From Bacteroidota bacterium (GTDB taxonomy: Bacteria; Bacteroidota; Bacteroidia; Cytophagales; Cyclobacteriaceae), in contig JAEZEH010000098.1 of the NCBI GenBank assembly GCA_023417785.1, forward strand, positions 1 through 64,000: DNA of 64,000 nt, in the 5' to 3' direction. Below, in pieces: positions 53,701 through 62,943 of this stretch (position 1 is the first letter of the stretch; every line of letters begins with the position of its first letter). Under the pieces are notes generated by a model. The model did not search any database, was not told the origin of the DNA, and saw nothing but the letters and a program-made list of their open reading frames with translations. The position numbers and the translations under genes are program-made.

Positions 53701-56700
53701 AAACGGCCTCGCCGCCATCACTGGCTGAAAGCAGAATCGTAAGACTTCCAATGGCTGCGATGGGCGGCGTACCACTGAAGGTCCGCGTTGCCGGATTGAA
53801 GCTCAGCCAGGCTGGTAAAGAATTTCCATTTTCCTGGGTCGCCGTGTAATTAAGTGCATCGGCGTTTGGATCAGTGAAGGTATCATCCGGGAATGTATAT
53901 GAAAATTCAGATCCGGCAATTGCGCTTAATGCGGGAATCTGTGTATTGACGACTGGAGGATAATTAATTGTCGGATCCACGACTGTATAAACAAAGACAT
54001 CACTGACACTGGTCGATGCATCACTTGCGGTTACCCGAATTTCGAATATACCTGCGTCGTCCAGTGATGGCGTTGCATTGAATGTACGCGTGGTCCCCTC
54101 GAACGACAACCACGGAGGCAGCGGCGTGTCATCGCTGAGCGAGGCCATATAGGTGAGCACGTCTCCGTTCGGATCTGAAAATGTGTTGAGCGGAAATGCG
54201 TACGAAAAAGCTTCACCGCCGTTGGAACTTTGATCCGGTATCGGATTCGCAACGACCGGTGACTGATTCGGAAAAACAATAGCAAAGTCATCATGCACAC
54301 TGCCGCCACTCGGATCGGTTGCGGTTAGGCGAATGTGAAGCGTAAGTGCTCCGTTACTTGGTGGCTGCCCTCCAAATGCCCGGGTTGTATTATTGAACGT
54401 CAGCCATGCGGGAAGAATAGCTCCATTTACCTGAGTAGCGCTATATGTCAGAAGGTCTCCGTCCGGATCGCTGAACGTATTTTCAGAAAATGTGAAAGAG
54501 AAGGTAACGCCAATCTGCGCACTCAAATCCTCAATGGCATTCACTACAACGGGGGGTTGATTACCAATGTGGGAAGTACGGTTGTTGATATATATCCGGG
54601 GCGTCCTTTTATCCCAGCCCACGGAAATTATGTCGAGATCGCCATCGTTGTCAAGGTCCGCGACCTGTGCACCGTTGTGATGGTCAGGCGCCGCAGCTCC
54701 GCCCGGATGAATGACGTGCTTTATCCATGTTCCTGAATTACACAAATCATTTTCGAACGCAAGTAATCGTTTGGCGCCCTTCCATTCGCCTACGATAACA
54801 TCCAGATCGCCGTCAAAATCAAGGTCGGCTACATCAAGGCTTAGACCCGAATCGATGTCGCCATCCAGCGTAACTTTTGTCCATGGGTTAGCGGGATTCG
54901 GCGGAATATTGAACCATGCTATCTCCTGGTTTTCTCCTATCTGAGTAAGTACACCATCGAGCAAACCATCGCGATCAAAGTCCCTGATCGCGTGATGTTC
55001 ATAGTACGTCGCCAGCGCGAGCGATGTATTTACAGTAGTCCAGCTTCCATTATCATTCCGCAGCCAGTTCTTCGCTTGCGACAGGTCGAGGTCTCCGTCC
55101 CCGTCGATGTCTACTGCCACAATACCCTCACCCACTGCATTGGGTGCAATATCAGCGACAGTCCACGCCTGATTAACCGGATCGGCGGGCACCGTCAGCA
55201 GTTTCACCGGAGCTTTACTGGTTTCCGAACCATTCCAGACCAGTGCGATCTGAATATTTGCGACATTGTTAAAGTTGCCTGTAGCAACACCCGCGAGAAA
55301 CACGTTATCGTTTGCCGATCCGGGTGGAAACCCCGCTGCCTGAGGAATGTTGGTGCGAATAATGAAATTTCCTTTTCCGTCATTCTGTGCCCAGGCCAAC
55401 TGCGTGCTCAGATACGCTCCCTGGGTCCCTACGATGTCGAGATCGCCATCGCTATCCAGGTCGTGAACAAGAAACAAATTGTTTAGTGGCGTGCCAATAT
55501 TATTACGCTTCCAGATCCCTTTCGGGGTTCCTGGATTTTGATACCACCATCCACCCATAAGAATATCCTTGAATCCGTCTCCGTCAATATCGGCGGGAAT
55601 GACATGCGGTGCGCGATAAGGAATATCCGGTCCGATGATATGAGATTCCCACTGCAATGGAAAGGGATTTTCAATGCAGGAGTCCGCCGGCGCAACAATT
55701 ACTTCCACCTCGTCGGCATATTCCGTGCTTGACCCGTCTGCGTTTGCTAAAACAAGTTGAATGGTATGAGTGCCAGGTGAGATTCCCGAGAGGGTTAACG
55801 GACCCATGTTGTGAAGACTGCCTCCGGCGTTTCCGTCAATCAACCACTTGATGTGGGATGATCCCGGATGAACATGCCAGTTTTCCACCTGAAAACCAAT
55901 CGTAAAAGGATCGACGACCGTAAGATTGTCCTCCGGATTCAGAATGGTGATCTTTGGAGGAAGTGATTGGGTACCGTATAAAACTTCAATCGCAGATATT
56001 TTTGCTTTGTTGGTAACCCCGGTTAAGATAATATCAAGGTAACTATCCTTTACAATAACGCCATTGAAGGTTTCGACTATAGCCGCCGCATGTCCAACTT
56101 TTGAAAAGATGTCGTAATTTTGCAGCTGGAATTGGTTGTTCTCGATACTGATATTAAAAACCCGTTGGCCGGGATTCTTATACACCAGTTCCGCGAAGTG
56201 TAACTTTAAGTCGTACGTGCCATTTGAAACCGGAATGCTGTACCGGAGATTTCCATTTAACTCACTTTGGTAGAGTACATCGTCGTCAGTGTTTTTGATC
56301 GCCAGGTTTGGGTTCGATGCAATTGCTCCGCCTTCATTAAACTGATTTGCTTTCCAAATGGCCCCTCCCAGCTCAAGTTGGGGCCCACCAGCGTTGACCC
56401 GCATAAATTCCAGATGCATTGTACACGTTTTAACTATTGGTTCCAGGACGGGATTGTCCGAAACATCGCTGACGTTGGTAATCGTCAGCGAGTTTTCAAC
56501 GCCGACAGAGAGATCAGAAACCGTAAGACGAACTGTTTTTTTATCCTCAAGAACTTCGGCTGCATGAATAGTGATACCGTTGTTAATCGAATAATTACCT
56601 ATGGATTCGGCTGTAGCAACGTTCAACGCCTCGTCGAACCGAATACTGATTTGATTTCTGGAAATCACCTGAATATTGTACACGTCAGGCGGCGTGTTGT

Positions 56701-59041
56701 CATTACTGGTTCCGTGGCCAACAAATTCAACGTAGTTGAGATCGAGGAAATTTGTTGCGCCAGTTTTTTTAAATATGAAGTACAGGTCATGTTTTCCGCC
56801 CGGATCGGCGATTGGCGCACTGGTAAATGCGAACCTATCCGCGCTCCCTGTGACGGGCACATTTATCGTACTTAAAAGCGGGCCATTAGGTGCATCTGCG
56901 CGTACTTCAATAACACCTCCTGTAACGGACGATAGCCGGCAGGAAATGGAATGAATATCGACAAGGTTCCGACCATCGAACATTATATAGCTGTTATTTG
57001 AGAGCGCTCTTACGGAGTACACCGCGCCGCCGAATGGATCGACGTTGTCGATGAGGGTGGTGTTATTCTGAGCATCATAGAATTCCGCCTCCATAATCTT
57101 TGGATGAATAGTAATTTGCTGGAAAGTGGTGAGACCGTCATGATCAGTATAGTTGGCTTTGAAGACGTAGTAGATGTCATCCTGACCCTGCGCATCGTGC
57201 CCGGTTGGATCCAAATGAAAAACATCATCACATTGGTTTATCGTCAGGCCGTCGTGAGAGTGTGTAAGGTGACCAAAGGCTGGAATAATACTGATCTCTT
57301 CACAAGGTATTGTCCCGTCGGCAGTTGTTCCGTCTTCCTGATCGGCTACAGTGACCTCGAACGCTACGTGGTCATTCCATGAAAACATTGCTCCGTCCGG
57401 AGGATAGTCAAATGTGATCGCTGCCTCCGTATTACCAGGATAAATGGTGACTGTTTTCGTGCTGATTGCGCCCTCTGAATCAATAACGCGAAGAAGCACG
57501 TTATAGACAGCCTTCTCAGTGAATTCGAAAGTTGGATTCGGATCGGTTGAATCAGTTATCTCATCAGATTGGAAGTCCCACTCAAACGTGAGTGCATTTC
57601 CATCCAGATCCATAGTACCGGCACTGGAGAAATTCACAGTAAGAGGAAGCGGTCCCGATATCGCGCTCGCACTCAATTCAACAACCGGAGGCTTGTTGTC
57701 GTCGATACCGGTATAATCAACCCTGACGAGTTTGCCGCTACCCACGTTTGACGGACAACAACCTGCGCCATATTCAAGAATGTATAGTTGACCATCGGGG
57801 CCGACCTTCAGATCAATAAAACCGGCTCCTCCAATAATGCCTGCAGCGAATTGTTGATTTGACAGAATGTTGCCGTTGTTATCCATGTGCACTACCCAGA
57901 TCTTGCTGGTATTGAAGTCGTAGTAAAAGAAAGCCCCATGAAAGTCAGCAGGTAGTTTCTTTGGGTTAGAAATCGCGGGGTCAAAATAATAACGGGGACC
58001 GGCCAGAAAACAAGCATGAAAGAACTCCAGCCACGATGCCCGCGCCGGCGGAAGGTTATCGGGCCCTGTGTTCCATTTGGACAAATTTACGGGACTGGTA
58101 TGATCATAATAAAAGTTTGGATTGACATACGTATTCCTGTAAGGCTCGTTCTTCCCCGAAAAATAAGGCCAACCATAATTTCCCGCAGTTTTAACGACAT
58201 TAATTTCGTCCATTCCCTCGGGCCCCATTTCGCTTTCGACATTCGCATCCGGTCCTACTTCACCCCAAAACAGCCAGTTTGTATTCGTTTTGTCAACGAA
58301 GATCTTATAGGGATTTCGAGCACCCATCACATAGATTTCGGGACGCCCACCGACAGCATTCGGGAAAAGATTCCCCTCCGGTATTGTATACGTGCCATCG
58401 GCGTTCACTCTTATCCGGAGGATTTTTCCCCTGAGATCATTTGTATTGGACGAAGTTCGTTCAGCACTTTGATTGGAATTGCCTTCATTCAGCGGAGCGT
58501 ATGCCGTGTGATTGGTATTGTCTCCGATAGCTATAAAGAGATTTCCTTCTGCGTCGAAATCCATATCGCCTGCAGCATGGTAGTATCCGTTCCGGTCACT
58601 ATCCCATTCAATGACTACAACTTCGGTTGTTAAATCCAACAGGTCACCATTCATGGTGAACCTCGAAACCTTGTTTCTGGCGACGACCGGATCAGAATAA
58701 TGCAGGTATATAAAATTGTTTGTAGTAAAATCCGGGTCGAAGGCGACACTGAGCAACCCCTCTTCCATGTCATGAAATACATCGATCGTTCCGGCCGAAA
58801 GGGTTACCTGCGTATTCGGCTTGTAGATAAAAAGTTCGCCGAATCGATCTACCAGAAAAATCCGACCATCGGGGGCGAATTCAATATTCACCGCGTTCTT
58901 TAGACCGGTGACAAGCTCTACCTTTTGAAATGTGGTTGGCAACTGTGCACCGGAGACGAAGCTCAAAAGCATTCCGACTACAAGCGGAATAATGCGGGGC
59001 GCCAGAGGCTGGCTTAGTGAGGGGTGATCTTTTATACTCAT
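50741..59041 (-). CDS. Giant secreted multidomain protein with T9SS type-A signal in the EPS operon
   Basis: 2766 residues from ATG 59041; an upstream TTG in frame at 59068 is not used. Signal peptide 1-33. Domains by position: glucose/sorbosone-dehydrogenase-like propeller (about 36-441, with IEFAPDGRIFLVDRFGELF and GMDEINVVKTAGNYGWPYFS), PKD (about 448-537), CBM6-like (about 648-785), SbsA-type Ig (about 786-880), malectin 1 (about 881-1024), Ig-like (about 1027-1117), FG-GAP/VCBS-like repeats with D-D-D-G loops such as PADIDGDGFKDIL (about 1120-1490), cadherin-like a-c (1494-1790), malectin 2 (1792-1940), cadherin-like d-f (1947-2247), malectin 3 (2248-2398), cadherin-like g (2407-2500), malectin 4 (2509-2652), and a T9SS type-A tail (about 2684-2766, DAYPNPFNQYTTILYSP). 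Carbohydrate binding and surface display are inferred; the propeller's enzymatic activity is uncertain. Confidence 0.9.
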   Translation of the reverse strand: MSIKDHPSLSQPLAPRIIPLVVGMLLSFVSGAQLPTTFQKVELVTGLKNAVNIEFAPDGRIFLVDRFGELFIYKPNTQVTLSAGTIDVFHDMEEGLLSVAFDPDFTTNNFIYLHYSDPVVARNKVSRFTMNGDLLDLTTEVVVIEWDSDRNGYYHAAGDMDFDAEGNLFIAIGDNTNHTAYAPLNEGNSNQSAERTSSNTNDLRGKILRIRVNADGTYTIPEGNLFPNAVGGRPEIYVMGARNPYKIFVDKTNTNWLFWGEVGPDANVESEMGPEGMDEINVVKTAGNYGWPYFSGKNEPYRNTYVNPNFYYDHTSPVNLSKWNTGPDNLPPARASWLEFFHACFLAGPRYYFDPAISNPKKLPADFHGAFFYYDFNTSKIWVVHMDNNGNILSNQQFAAGIIGGAGFIDLKVGPDGQLYILEYGAGCCPSNVGSGKLVRVDYTGIDDNKPPVVELSASAISGPLPLTVNFSSAGTMDLDGNALTFEWDFQSDEITDSTDPNPTFEFTEKAVYNVLLRVIDSEGAISTKTVTIYPGNTEAAITFDYPPDGAMFSWNDHVAFEVTVADQEDGTTADGTIPCEEISIIPAFGHLTHSHDGLTINQCDDVFHLDPTGHDAQGQDDIYYVFKANYTDHDGLTTFQQITIHPKIMEAEFYDAQNNTTLIDNVDPFGGAVYSVRALSNNSYIMFDGRNLVDIHSISCRLSSVTGGVIEVRADAPNGPLLSTINVPVTGSADRFAFTSAPIADPGGKHDLYFIFKKTGATNFLDLNYVEFVGHGTSNDNTPPDVYNIQVISRNQISIRFDEALNVATAESIGNYSINNGITIHAAEVLEDKKTVRLTVSDLSVGVENSLTITNVSDVSDNPVLEPIVKTCTMHLEFMRVNAGGPQLELGGAIWKANQFNEGGAIASNPNLAIKNTDDDVLYQSELNGNLRYSIPVSNGTYDLKLHFAELVYKNPGQRVFNISIENNQFQLQNYDIFSKVGHAAAIVETFNGVIVKDSYLDIILTGVTNKAKISAIEVLYGTQSLPPKITILNPEDNLTVVDPFTIGFQVENWHVHPGSSHIKWLIDGNAGGSLHNMGPLTLSGISPGTHTIQLVLANADGSSTEYADEVEVIVAPADSCIENPFPLQWESHIIGPDIPYRAPHVIPADIDGDGFKDILMGGWWYQNPGTPKGIWKRNNIGTPLNNLFLVHDLDSDGDLDIVGTQGAYLSTQLAWAQNDGKGNFIIRTNIPQAAGFPPGSANDNVFLAGVATGNFNNVANIQIALVWNGSETSKAPVKLLTVPADPVNQAWTVADIAPNAVGEGIVAVDIDGDGDLDLSQAKNWLRNDNGSWTTVNTSLALATYYEHHAIRDFDRDGLLDGVLTQIGENQEIAWFNIPPNPANPWTKVTLDGDIDSGLSLDVADLDFDGDLDVIVGEWKGAKRLLAFENDLCNSGTWIKHVIHPGGAAAPDHHNGAQVADLDNDGDLDIISVGWDKRTPRIYINNRTSHIGNQPPVVVNAIEDLSAQIGVTFSFTFSENTFSDPDGDLLTYSATQVNGAILPAWLTFNNTTRAFGGQPPSNGALTLHIRLTATDPSGGSVHDDFAIVFPNQSPVVANPIPDQSSNGGEAFSYAFPLNTFSDPNGDVLTYMASLSDDTPLPPWLSFEGTTRTFNATPSLDDAGIFEIRVTASDASTSVSDVFVYTVVDPTINYPPVVNTQIPALSAIAGSEFSYTFPDDTFTDPNADALNYTATQENGNSLPAWLSFNPATRTFSGTPPIAAIGSLTILLSASDGGEAVSLSITLTIESGANIRINSGGPGTPAFGVTFDADKNFSGGGVYTNNNIADIAGTTFDDLYKSERNNALSYSIPVQPGTYLIRLHFAEIFFGATGGSAGGVGKRIFNVVGEGQPLLTNFDIYAEAGAMRALVKEVEVSVTDGTLNLNFIKVVQNPKVSAIEVIASVSSGNAAPVVGNNIPDQLFTVEVPFTFVVPANTFSDPDGDALTVSTTLANNDPLPAWIAFDSNSITFNANPELQHAGVYQIKVTASDGEASVDDIFEMVVQSPDVNNAPVVSNPIADQTLTAGEEFVFVLAANVFADPDGDQLEYSAMLSDDGSLPGWLNFNNTTATFQGIAPSEATTYSIKVIAGDGELEVEDVFDIIVNENGSPVVDNAIPDQVAEVGSAFTFTFAANTFTDPDADPMTYTAASEGGGDLPSWLSFDGPSRTFSGTPTVGDVGNVDVVVTASNASGSVSDEFVISVAETPVFERYINSGGPAVTAYGKSFEADNNFSGGKVYTNNMIGDVGETDADQLYRSERNNVFGYQVAVPPGTYTVRLHFAEVFFGATGGGVGGAGQRVFNVTAEGLPVLTNLDIFAEVGAMTALIKEFDVDVFDGTLNINFIKVVQNPKVSGIEIVAKSILEGQPPSLGTPIPDQFAISGIPFNLTFNSNAFTDPDGDPLTYSATLSNGNPLPDWLAFSAASRNFSGTPETGDVGSVNIRVTAFDGNASASDIFQLTVNEGDSHPDPVLINAGGQAVVVGAETFAADTYFSGGSTYTNGNIVDISGTDADALYRSERYKLNGYNIPLPAGTYILRLHFAEIFFGATGGGVGAPGKRVFSVTAEGAPILTNFDIYAEAGAMAAVVKEFELEVTDGVLNLSFIKIVENTKVNAIEIRPVTTSALHFDGTARISDHTPGTAIERNEMDAYPNPFNQYTTILYSPVESGAADLDVVAANGTLVEDIFSGNVEAGSLYRFDVDANEMASGVYFARLRTSDRVVFLKLLLSR
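51085..54560 (-). repeat. Alternating malectin / cadherin-like coding modules
   Basis: Three malectin modules (about 53665-53220, 52295-51845, 51515-51085) share LHFAE(I/V)FFGATGG and FIK(V/I)V(Q/E)NPK/TKV segments nearly unchanged, and seven cadherin-like modules share DPDGD-LTY and LPxWLxFN. The module order (3 cadherin-like, malectin, 3 cadherin-like, malectin, 1 cadherin-like, malectin) points to duplication of a block. The first malectin (56400-55970) is more divergent and older. Confidence 0.75.
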
Positions 59042-59238
59042 GATGAGTTCGATTCTATATAAAGACAACTAACAACATTGCAATTCTTCGATTGCATTAA
59101 ACTAATTCGTCGTTTCCGAACTCGTATTCAGGAACGCGGCCAAACCAGATTTTGCAAACACGCGACGGGGAAGCAAAGTGGTTCAATTATAACCCGGGGG
59201 CTAACCAAAGCGCATGGATCACGGAAGCCCGACGTAAT

Positions 59239-60588
59239 TCATGGGCTATAGTCATAGGGCTTAAAACAATCAGGGCGACTTAAAACTTCCTGAGATCCGG
59301 AACTTATTTGAGCCGGAGTACCGGGTGCGAATCGGTCAGCCGACGTCAACATTAACAGTCTCTGTTCAAAGCGCTTCATAATCATCTCTATATCAAGAAA
59401 ATTCTCAGCATATCGCCGTGCATTCCCGGGAAGTGGAGAATGTTTCCTGGCAAGGAGGATTTCTATTCCCTGGGCTAAGGCCTCGTTATCATCGGCATTT
59501 ATGATAGATCCAATGCCATATTTTGTGGCGAGCTCATGTAAGGCACTTCCCGGATTCGCCGTGATAAGGGCCTGCCCGCCGACAGCGAGTATCGCACCGA
59601 GTTTGGACGGCATCACCAGGTCACTCGCGTTTGCTTTCTGAATCACAAGATGAATATCAGCAACGTTAAGAAATCTGTTGAAGGACTTCAGAGGCTGGAG
59701 AGGCATAAACAAGACGTTGTTGAGACCCCGTTCGCGCGCTTGTTCAGCTAACTTTTCCTTGTATGGGCCAGTCCCGCAGATCACAAACTTTACGTGACTG
59801 GAGCACAGAAACCGGGAAGCTGCACATAACAAGGACTCCAGTCCCTGCTTCTCACCAATTGCTCCGGAGTACAGGACGATTTGATCATCTATATCAAATC
59901 CGAATTCCTTCTTCAACGCCGCGCGATCGCGGATGGGATGAAAAAAGCTGATGTCTGTCCAGTTGGGAAACAAGAACGGATCCCTATCGTATTTGGCAGC
60001 AACCCGTTTGACCATCTCCTCGGAAATGGTACTTACTATATCTGAATGCTCGAGTATTTGTTTCTCCACCCGCAGCATTGTATTCACGACAGCTTCAGAC
60101 CTTATCATATTAAGATTACGTGCCGCCTCAATCTGAAGATCCTGCACATGATATAGTAATTTAGCACCGCGCAGTTTTTTATAGAGAACGCCAAGCAGGC
60201 CAACCTGAAAAGACGGAGAGACGGCCATGACGAAATCAAACTTCGCTGATGGAATAAGGGCCAGCAACCGGATGAGAGCTGTTATAAAAAATGACGCCTC
60301 AAGAAGAATCCGTTTCGGTCCGGAGGGTGTTCGCGGAACGTAAATCGGACACCGGAGGATCTTAAATTTAATCCCGCTGCCATCAAGAGTTTTCTCCTCA
60401 GTTGAATAGAAAAATTTTTTATACCGGTAGTGGTCCTCAATTTTCCAGGAAGGATAATAGGGATAAGCAGTTAGCACGCTACAGTGGTAACCACTTCTCG
60501 CCAACCATTCAATCATTTCGCCATTATACTTGCCGATGCCGGTAAGCTCTGGGGAAAAGTTGTAGCTGATAAGAAGGAGTCTTTTCAT
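59239..60588 (-). CDS. WcaI-like glycosyltransferase family 4
   Basis: From ATG 60588 the product has 449 residues and begins KRLLLISYNFSPELTGIGKY, the characteristic start of the WcaI group of colanic-acid-type transferases. FDFVMAVSPSFQVGLLGVLY (about 104-123) and KLLYHVQDLQIEAARNLNMI (about 132-151) follow. The donor half has DQIVLYSGAIGEKQGLESLL (about 225-244) and ASDLVMPSKLGAILAVGGQA near 320. The frame reaches 60663 but would overlap the wcaJ-like gene; 58 bases separate the two genes with the chosen start. Probably transfers the second or later sugar onto the lipid carrier. The giant gene follows after 197 bases. Confidence 0.88.
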   Translation of the reverse strand: MKRLLLISYNFSPELTGIGKYNGEMIEWLARSGYHCSVLTAYPYYPSWKIEDHYRYKKFFYSTEEKTLDGSGIKFKILRCPIYVPRTPSGPKRILLEASFFITALIRLLALIPSAKFDFVMAVSPSFQVGLLGVLYKKLRGAKLLYHVQDLQIEAARNLNMIRSEAVVNTMLRVEKQILEHSDIVSTISEEMVKRVAAKYDRDPFLFPNWTDISFFHPIRDRAALKKEFGFDIDDQIVLYSGAIGEKQGLESLLCAASRFLCSSHVKFVICGTGPYKEKLAEQARERGLNNVLFMPLQPLKSFNRFLNVADIHLVIQKANASDLVMPSKLGAILAVGGQALITANPGSALHELATKYGIGSIINADDNEALAQGIEILLARKHSPLPGNARRYAENFLDIEMIMKRFEQRLLMLTSADRFAPGTPAQISSGSQEVLSRPDCFKPYDYSP

Positions 60589-60646
60589 GTGTTCGGAGTT
60601 AATGAGTTCAACTTTTATTATACATCGGTGCAGCGCTAAAGATCTC

Positions 60647-62044
60647 TCAATAGGCGTTTTCATTTTTGCGTAAACCTTGCCATATGGTGAGAAAAACTAT
60701 TTTCAAGTCAAGAAAAAGAGACCAGTGTTCCAGATACCAGATATCGGCATCAACGCGTTTGGACATTGCGGCAGGTTCTTTAGTTGCGCCTCTAAAGCCA
60801 TTTACCTGTGCCCATCCTGTAATGCCAGGAGTAAGAAAGTGTCGAACCATGTAATTCTGGATCAGCAAAGAATAATCTTCAGTGTGCTTCAACATATGAG
60901 GCCTCGGCCCGACAACAGACATATCACCGAACAGAACATTAATGAACTGCGGCAACTCGTCAATACTTGTTCTACGTAGAAAAGCGCCAATCCTCGTAAT
61001 CCGGCGATCACCTCTCGATGCTTGTTTGATATCAGATTCAATGTTGACAGTCATACTCCGGAATTTTAAACAATAAAATGGTTTGTTATTCTTTCCCGAT
61101 CTAAGCTGTCTAAAGAATACGGGGCCTTTTGATTCAAGTTTAATCAGAACCGCAAGGACGGGTGCAAGCCATGAAAGGATAAAAACAATTGCACCCAGTG
61201 AAAAAAGAATGTCAAAAATTCGTTTGATGATCTCATTAACCTTGTTCTCCAGGGGCTCGTAGCGCGCCGTCAGAATCGGATGACGCCCATATAACTCGAG
61301 CATTACGTTTGCATCAAGAATTGCGCTGAGATCCGGAATAACCCGCATTCGGATCATCTGCCGATCGGCCTCCTTCATCAGATTTTTAATTCTGACCGAT
61401 TCAGAAATTGGAAGCGCACAATATACTTCCGATATGTTGTGTGCTTTTGCATACTCAAAACAACGGTCCACCTTTCCAAGAATAGCGGGACCAGCACTGC
61501 GTGCGGCCGGATACGAATCATCAAACACACCTTCTACGCGGTAGCCCAGATAGGGATTAGCAATGATTTGGCTATAAAGATCCATTCCGACGGGCCCCGC
61601 TCCTACGAGAAGTATGTTCTTAAACTCTATCCAAAACCGACGCCGGGATTTCCTTACCAGTAAAAATGAGACTTTCCATAGCATATGAAGAAAAATCGAA
61701 AGTATCAGGAATTCAATCATCAACGTAAATGACAATTCCAGTTGGGGAAAGGTGAATACAACGGCGATCGATACAGCACTAAACATCACTAGCGCTGTGA
61801 CCGATGCACGGATCGTGTCATCTGCAGCACGTTTAATTACATTCACATATAACTCAAGCAGATTCGAACAGAAAAACCAGCACAGGTTCATCAGTAGGAA
61901 ATTCAGCTGGTGGTGTGGCTGAATGCTATCGATAAAGTTCTCCGGTTGATGAGCATACAAACAGAATGAGTAAGCCATGTTGAGCAGAACATAGTCTGTT
62001 ACCACGTTAATGACCTTGAAGAAAGTCGAATACTTGTATGTCAT
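60647..62044 (-). CDS. Undecaprenyl-phosphate sugar phosphotransferase (WcaJ-type)
   Basis: The initiating enzyme of the polysaccharide: moves a sugar-1-phosphate from UDP-sugar to undecaprenyl phosphate. The 465 residues have four or five N-terminal helices (to about 125), a CoA-binding-like Rossmann region (KNILLVGAGPVGMDLYSQII, about 143-162), and the C-terminal transferase core. That core includes KRIFDILFSLGAIVFILSWL (about 274-293), FFRQLRSGKNNKPFYCLKFR (about 317-336) and RTSIDELPQFINVLFGDMSV followed by GPRPHM (about 365-390). Glucose is the common donor for such full-length enzymes but is not proven. It is the first gene of the long minus-strand unit; about 900 bases without a gene lie upstream. 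Confidence 0.93.
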   Translation of the reverse strand: MTYKYSTFFKVINVVTDYVLLNMAYSFCLYAHQPENFIDSIQPHHQLNFLLMNLCWFFCSNLLELYVNVIKRAADDTIRASVTALVMFSAVSIAVVFTFPQLELSFTLMIEFLILSIFLHMLWKVSFLLVRKSRRRFWIEFKNILLVGAGPVGMDLYSQIIANPYLGYRVEGVFDDSYPAARSAGPAILGKVDRCFEYAKAHNISEVYCALPISESVRIKNLMKEADRQMIRMRVIPDLSAILDANVMLELYGRHPILTARYEPLENKVNEIIKRIFDILFSLGAIVFILSWLAPVLAVLIKLESKGPVFFRQLRSGKNNKPFYCLKFRSMTVNIESDIKQASRGDRRITRIGAFLRRTSIDELPQFINVLFGDMSVVGPRPHMLKHTEDYSLLIQNYMVRHFLTPGITGWAQVNGFRGATKEPAAMSKRVDADIWYLEHWSLFLDLKIVFLTIWQGLRKNENAY

Positions 62045-62943
62045 GCTACACGATAATTGTATGCTGTGTCCTTTATAACCACGCTAACAACAGCCATATG
62101 CAAATGAGAAAATGCAGCCACGGGCACCCATGAACCGGCGACTCATCTTACCAAAAAAGCGTTTTAATAGAATAGGTTTCTGCAGTACACCCTACATTCT
62201 TTCGAATAGTTCAGATGAGCAATCCCACATACCAACGTTCTCAACTGAATCTGGGAATCCGGACGACCCGGAGAACTAGAAATAAACAAGCTATAATTAC
62301 GTGGACCGACTGCCACGGTAAACAAATTACCAGAACCAAGCCTTTTCAATAACGTCCAACCCGGCGAACCACTTCAACGATCTTTTTATTTCAAACAACC
62401 TATCATAACACACTATCAGTCGAAAATTGCAAGGCTGAGGAAACAGACGTTTTCGTTTTTTTCAGAAGCCTTTTACGTTTATCAACTCATCGCAGAAATC
62501 TCTGCTTTCCTGAATCTGGTTTTCAAATCTGAGCTTAGATGCGCAAGAAGGTAATGGAGAACCCTAAGAACGGAATAGCCTTACGAAACGATTTTGACGT
62601 TGGGAGAAGCATACAAACAAGGTTAAACACACCAACTTGACGAAATTTCCTGTTTTATTACATCAGAAATGTATAGCGCAAGATAATAACTTTTCCGAAT
62701 GTCAAAATAGTTTGTCAAAAAAAATAAATGTTAATAGTCCGGTTAAACTGCTGAACGTATCGATGAATGACTATATGATCATACTTAAACTGACTAATGC
62801 AATCGGTTCCATGGCACCTGATTAATGTAATAAATACACGCAATCCGTAACATTTATCATACTATTTGTAATTTATAGGTTTCTTACATAACCAATTCTA
62901 AATTTGGTTTTGGCAGTTGTTTGGACCATTAGCCCCCATCCCA
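62045..62943. other. Long intergenic region at the head of the EPS operon
   Basis: About 900 bases between the divergent wcaJ-like and VanZ-type genes. The stretch is AT-rich near the right side. No open frame with protein-like character was found; frames at 62164-62349 and 62637-62825 have no start context or domain pattern. It holds the -7 candidate of the VanZ gene (62899-62906) and probably the promoter and control sites of the EPS operon, which I cannot locate. A small RNA gene cannot be excluded. Confidence 0.5.
62899..62906 (+). promoter_or_regulatory. Possible -7 element of the VanZ-type gene
   Basis: TAAATTTG matches TAnnTTTG. No clear TTG is found 19-21 bases upstream, so this is only a half-site; a leader of about 30 bases before ATG 62944 fits. 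Confidence 0.3.

Noticed and set aside
56267..56875. 202-residue plus-strand frame inside the giant gene
   Set aside because: It is antisense to malectin and CBM6-like modules, with no start context or domain pattern.
62164..62825. Short frames of about 61 residues on both strands
   Set aside because: No start context, no conserved pattern, low-complexity composition; treated as chance.
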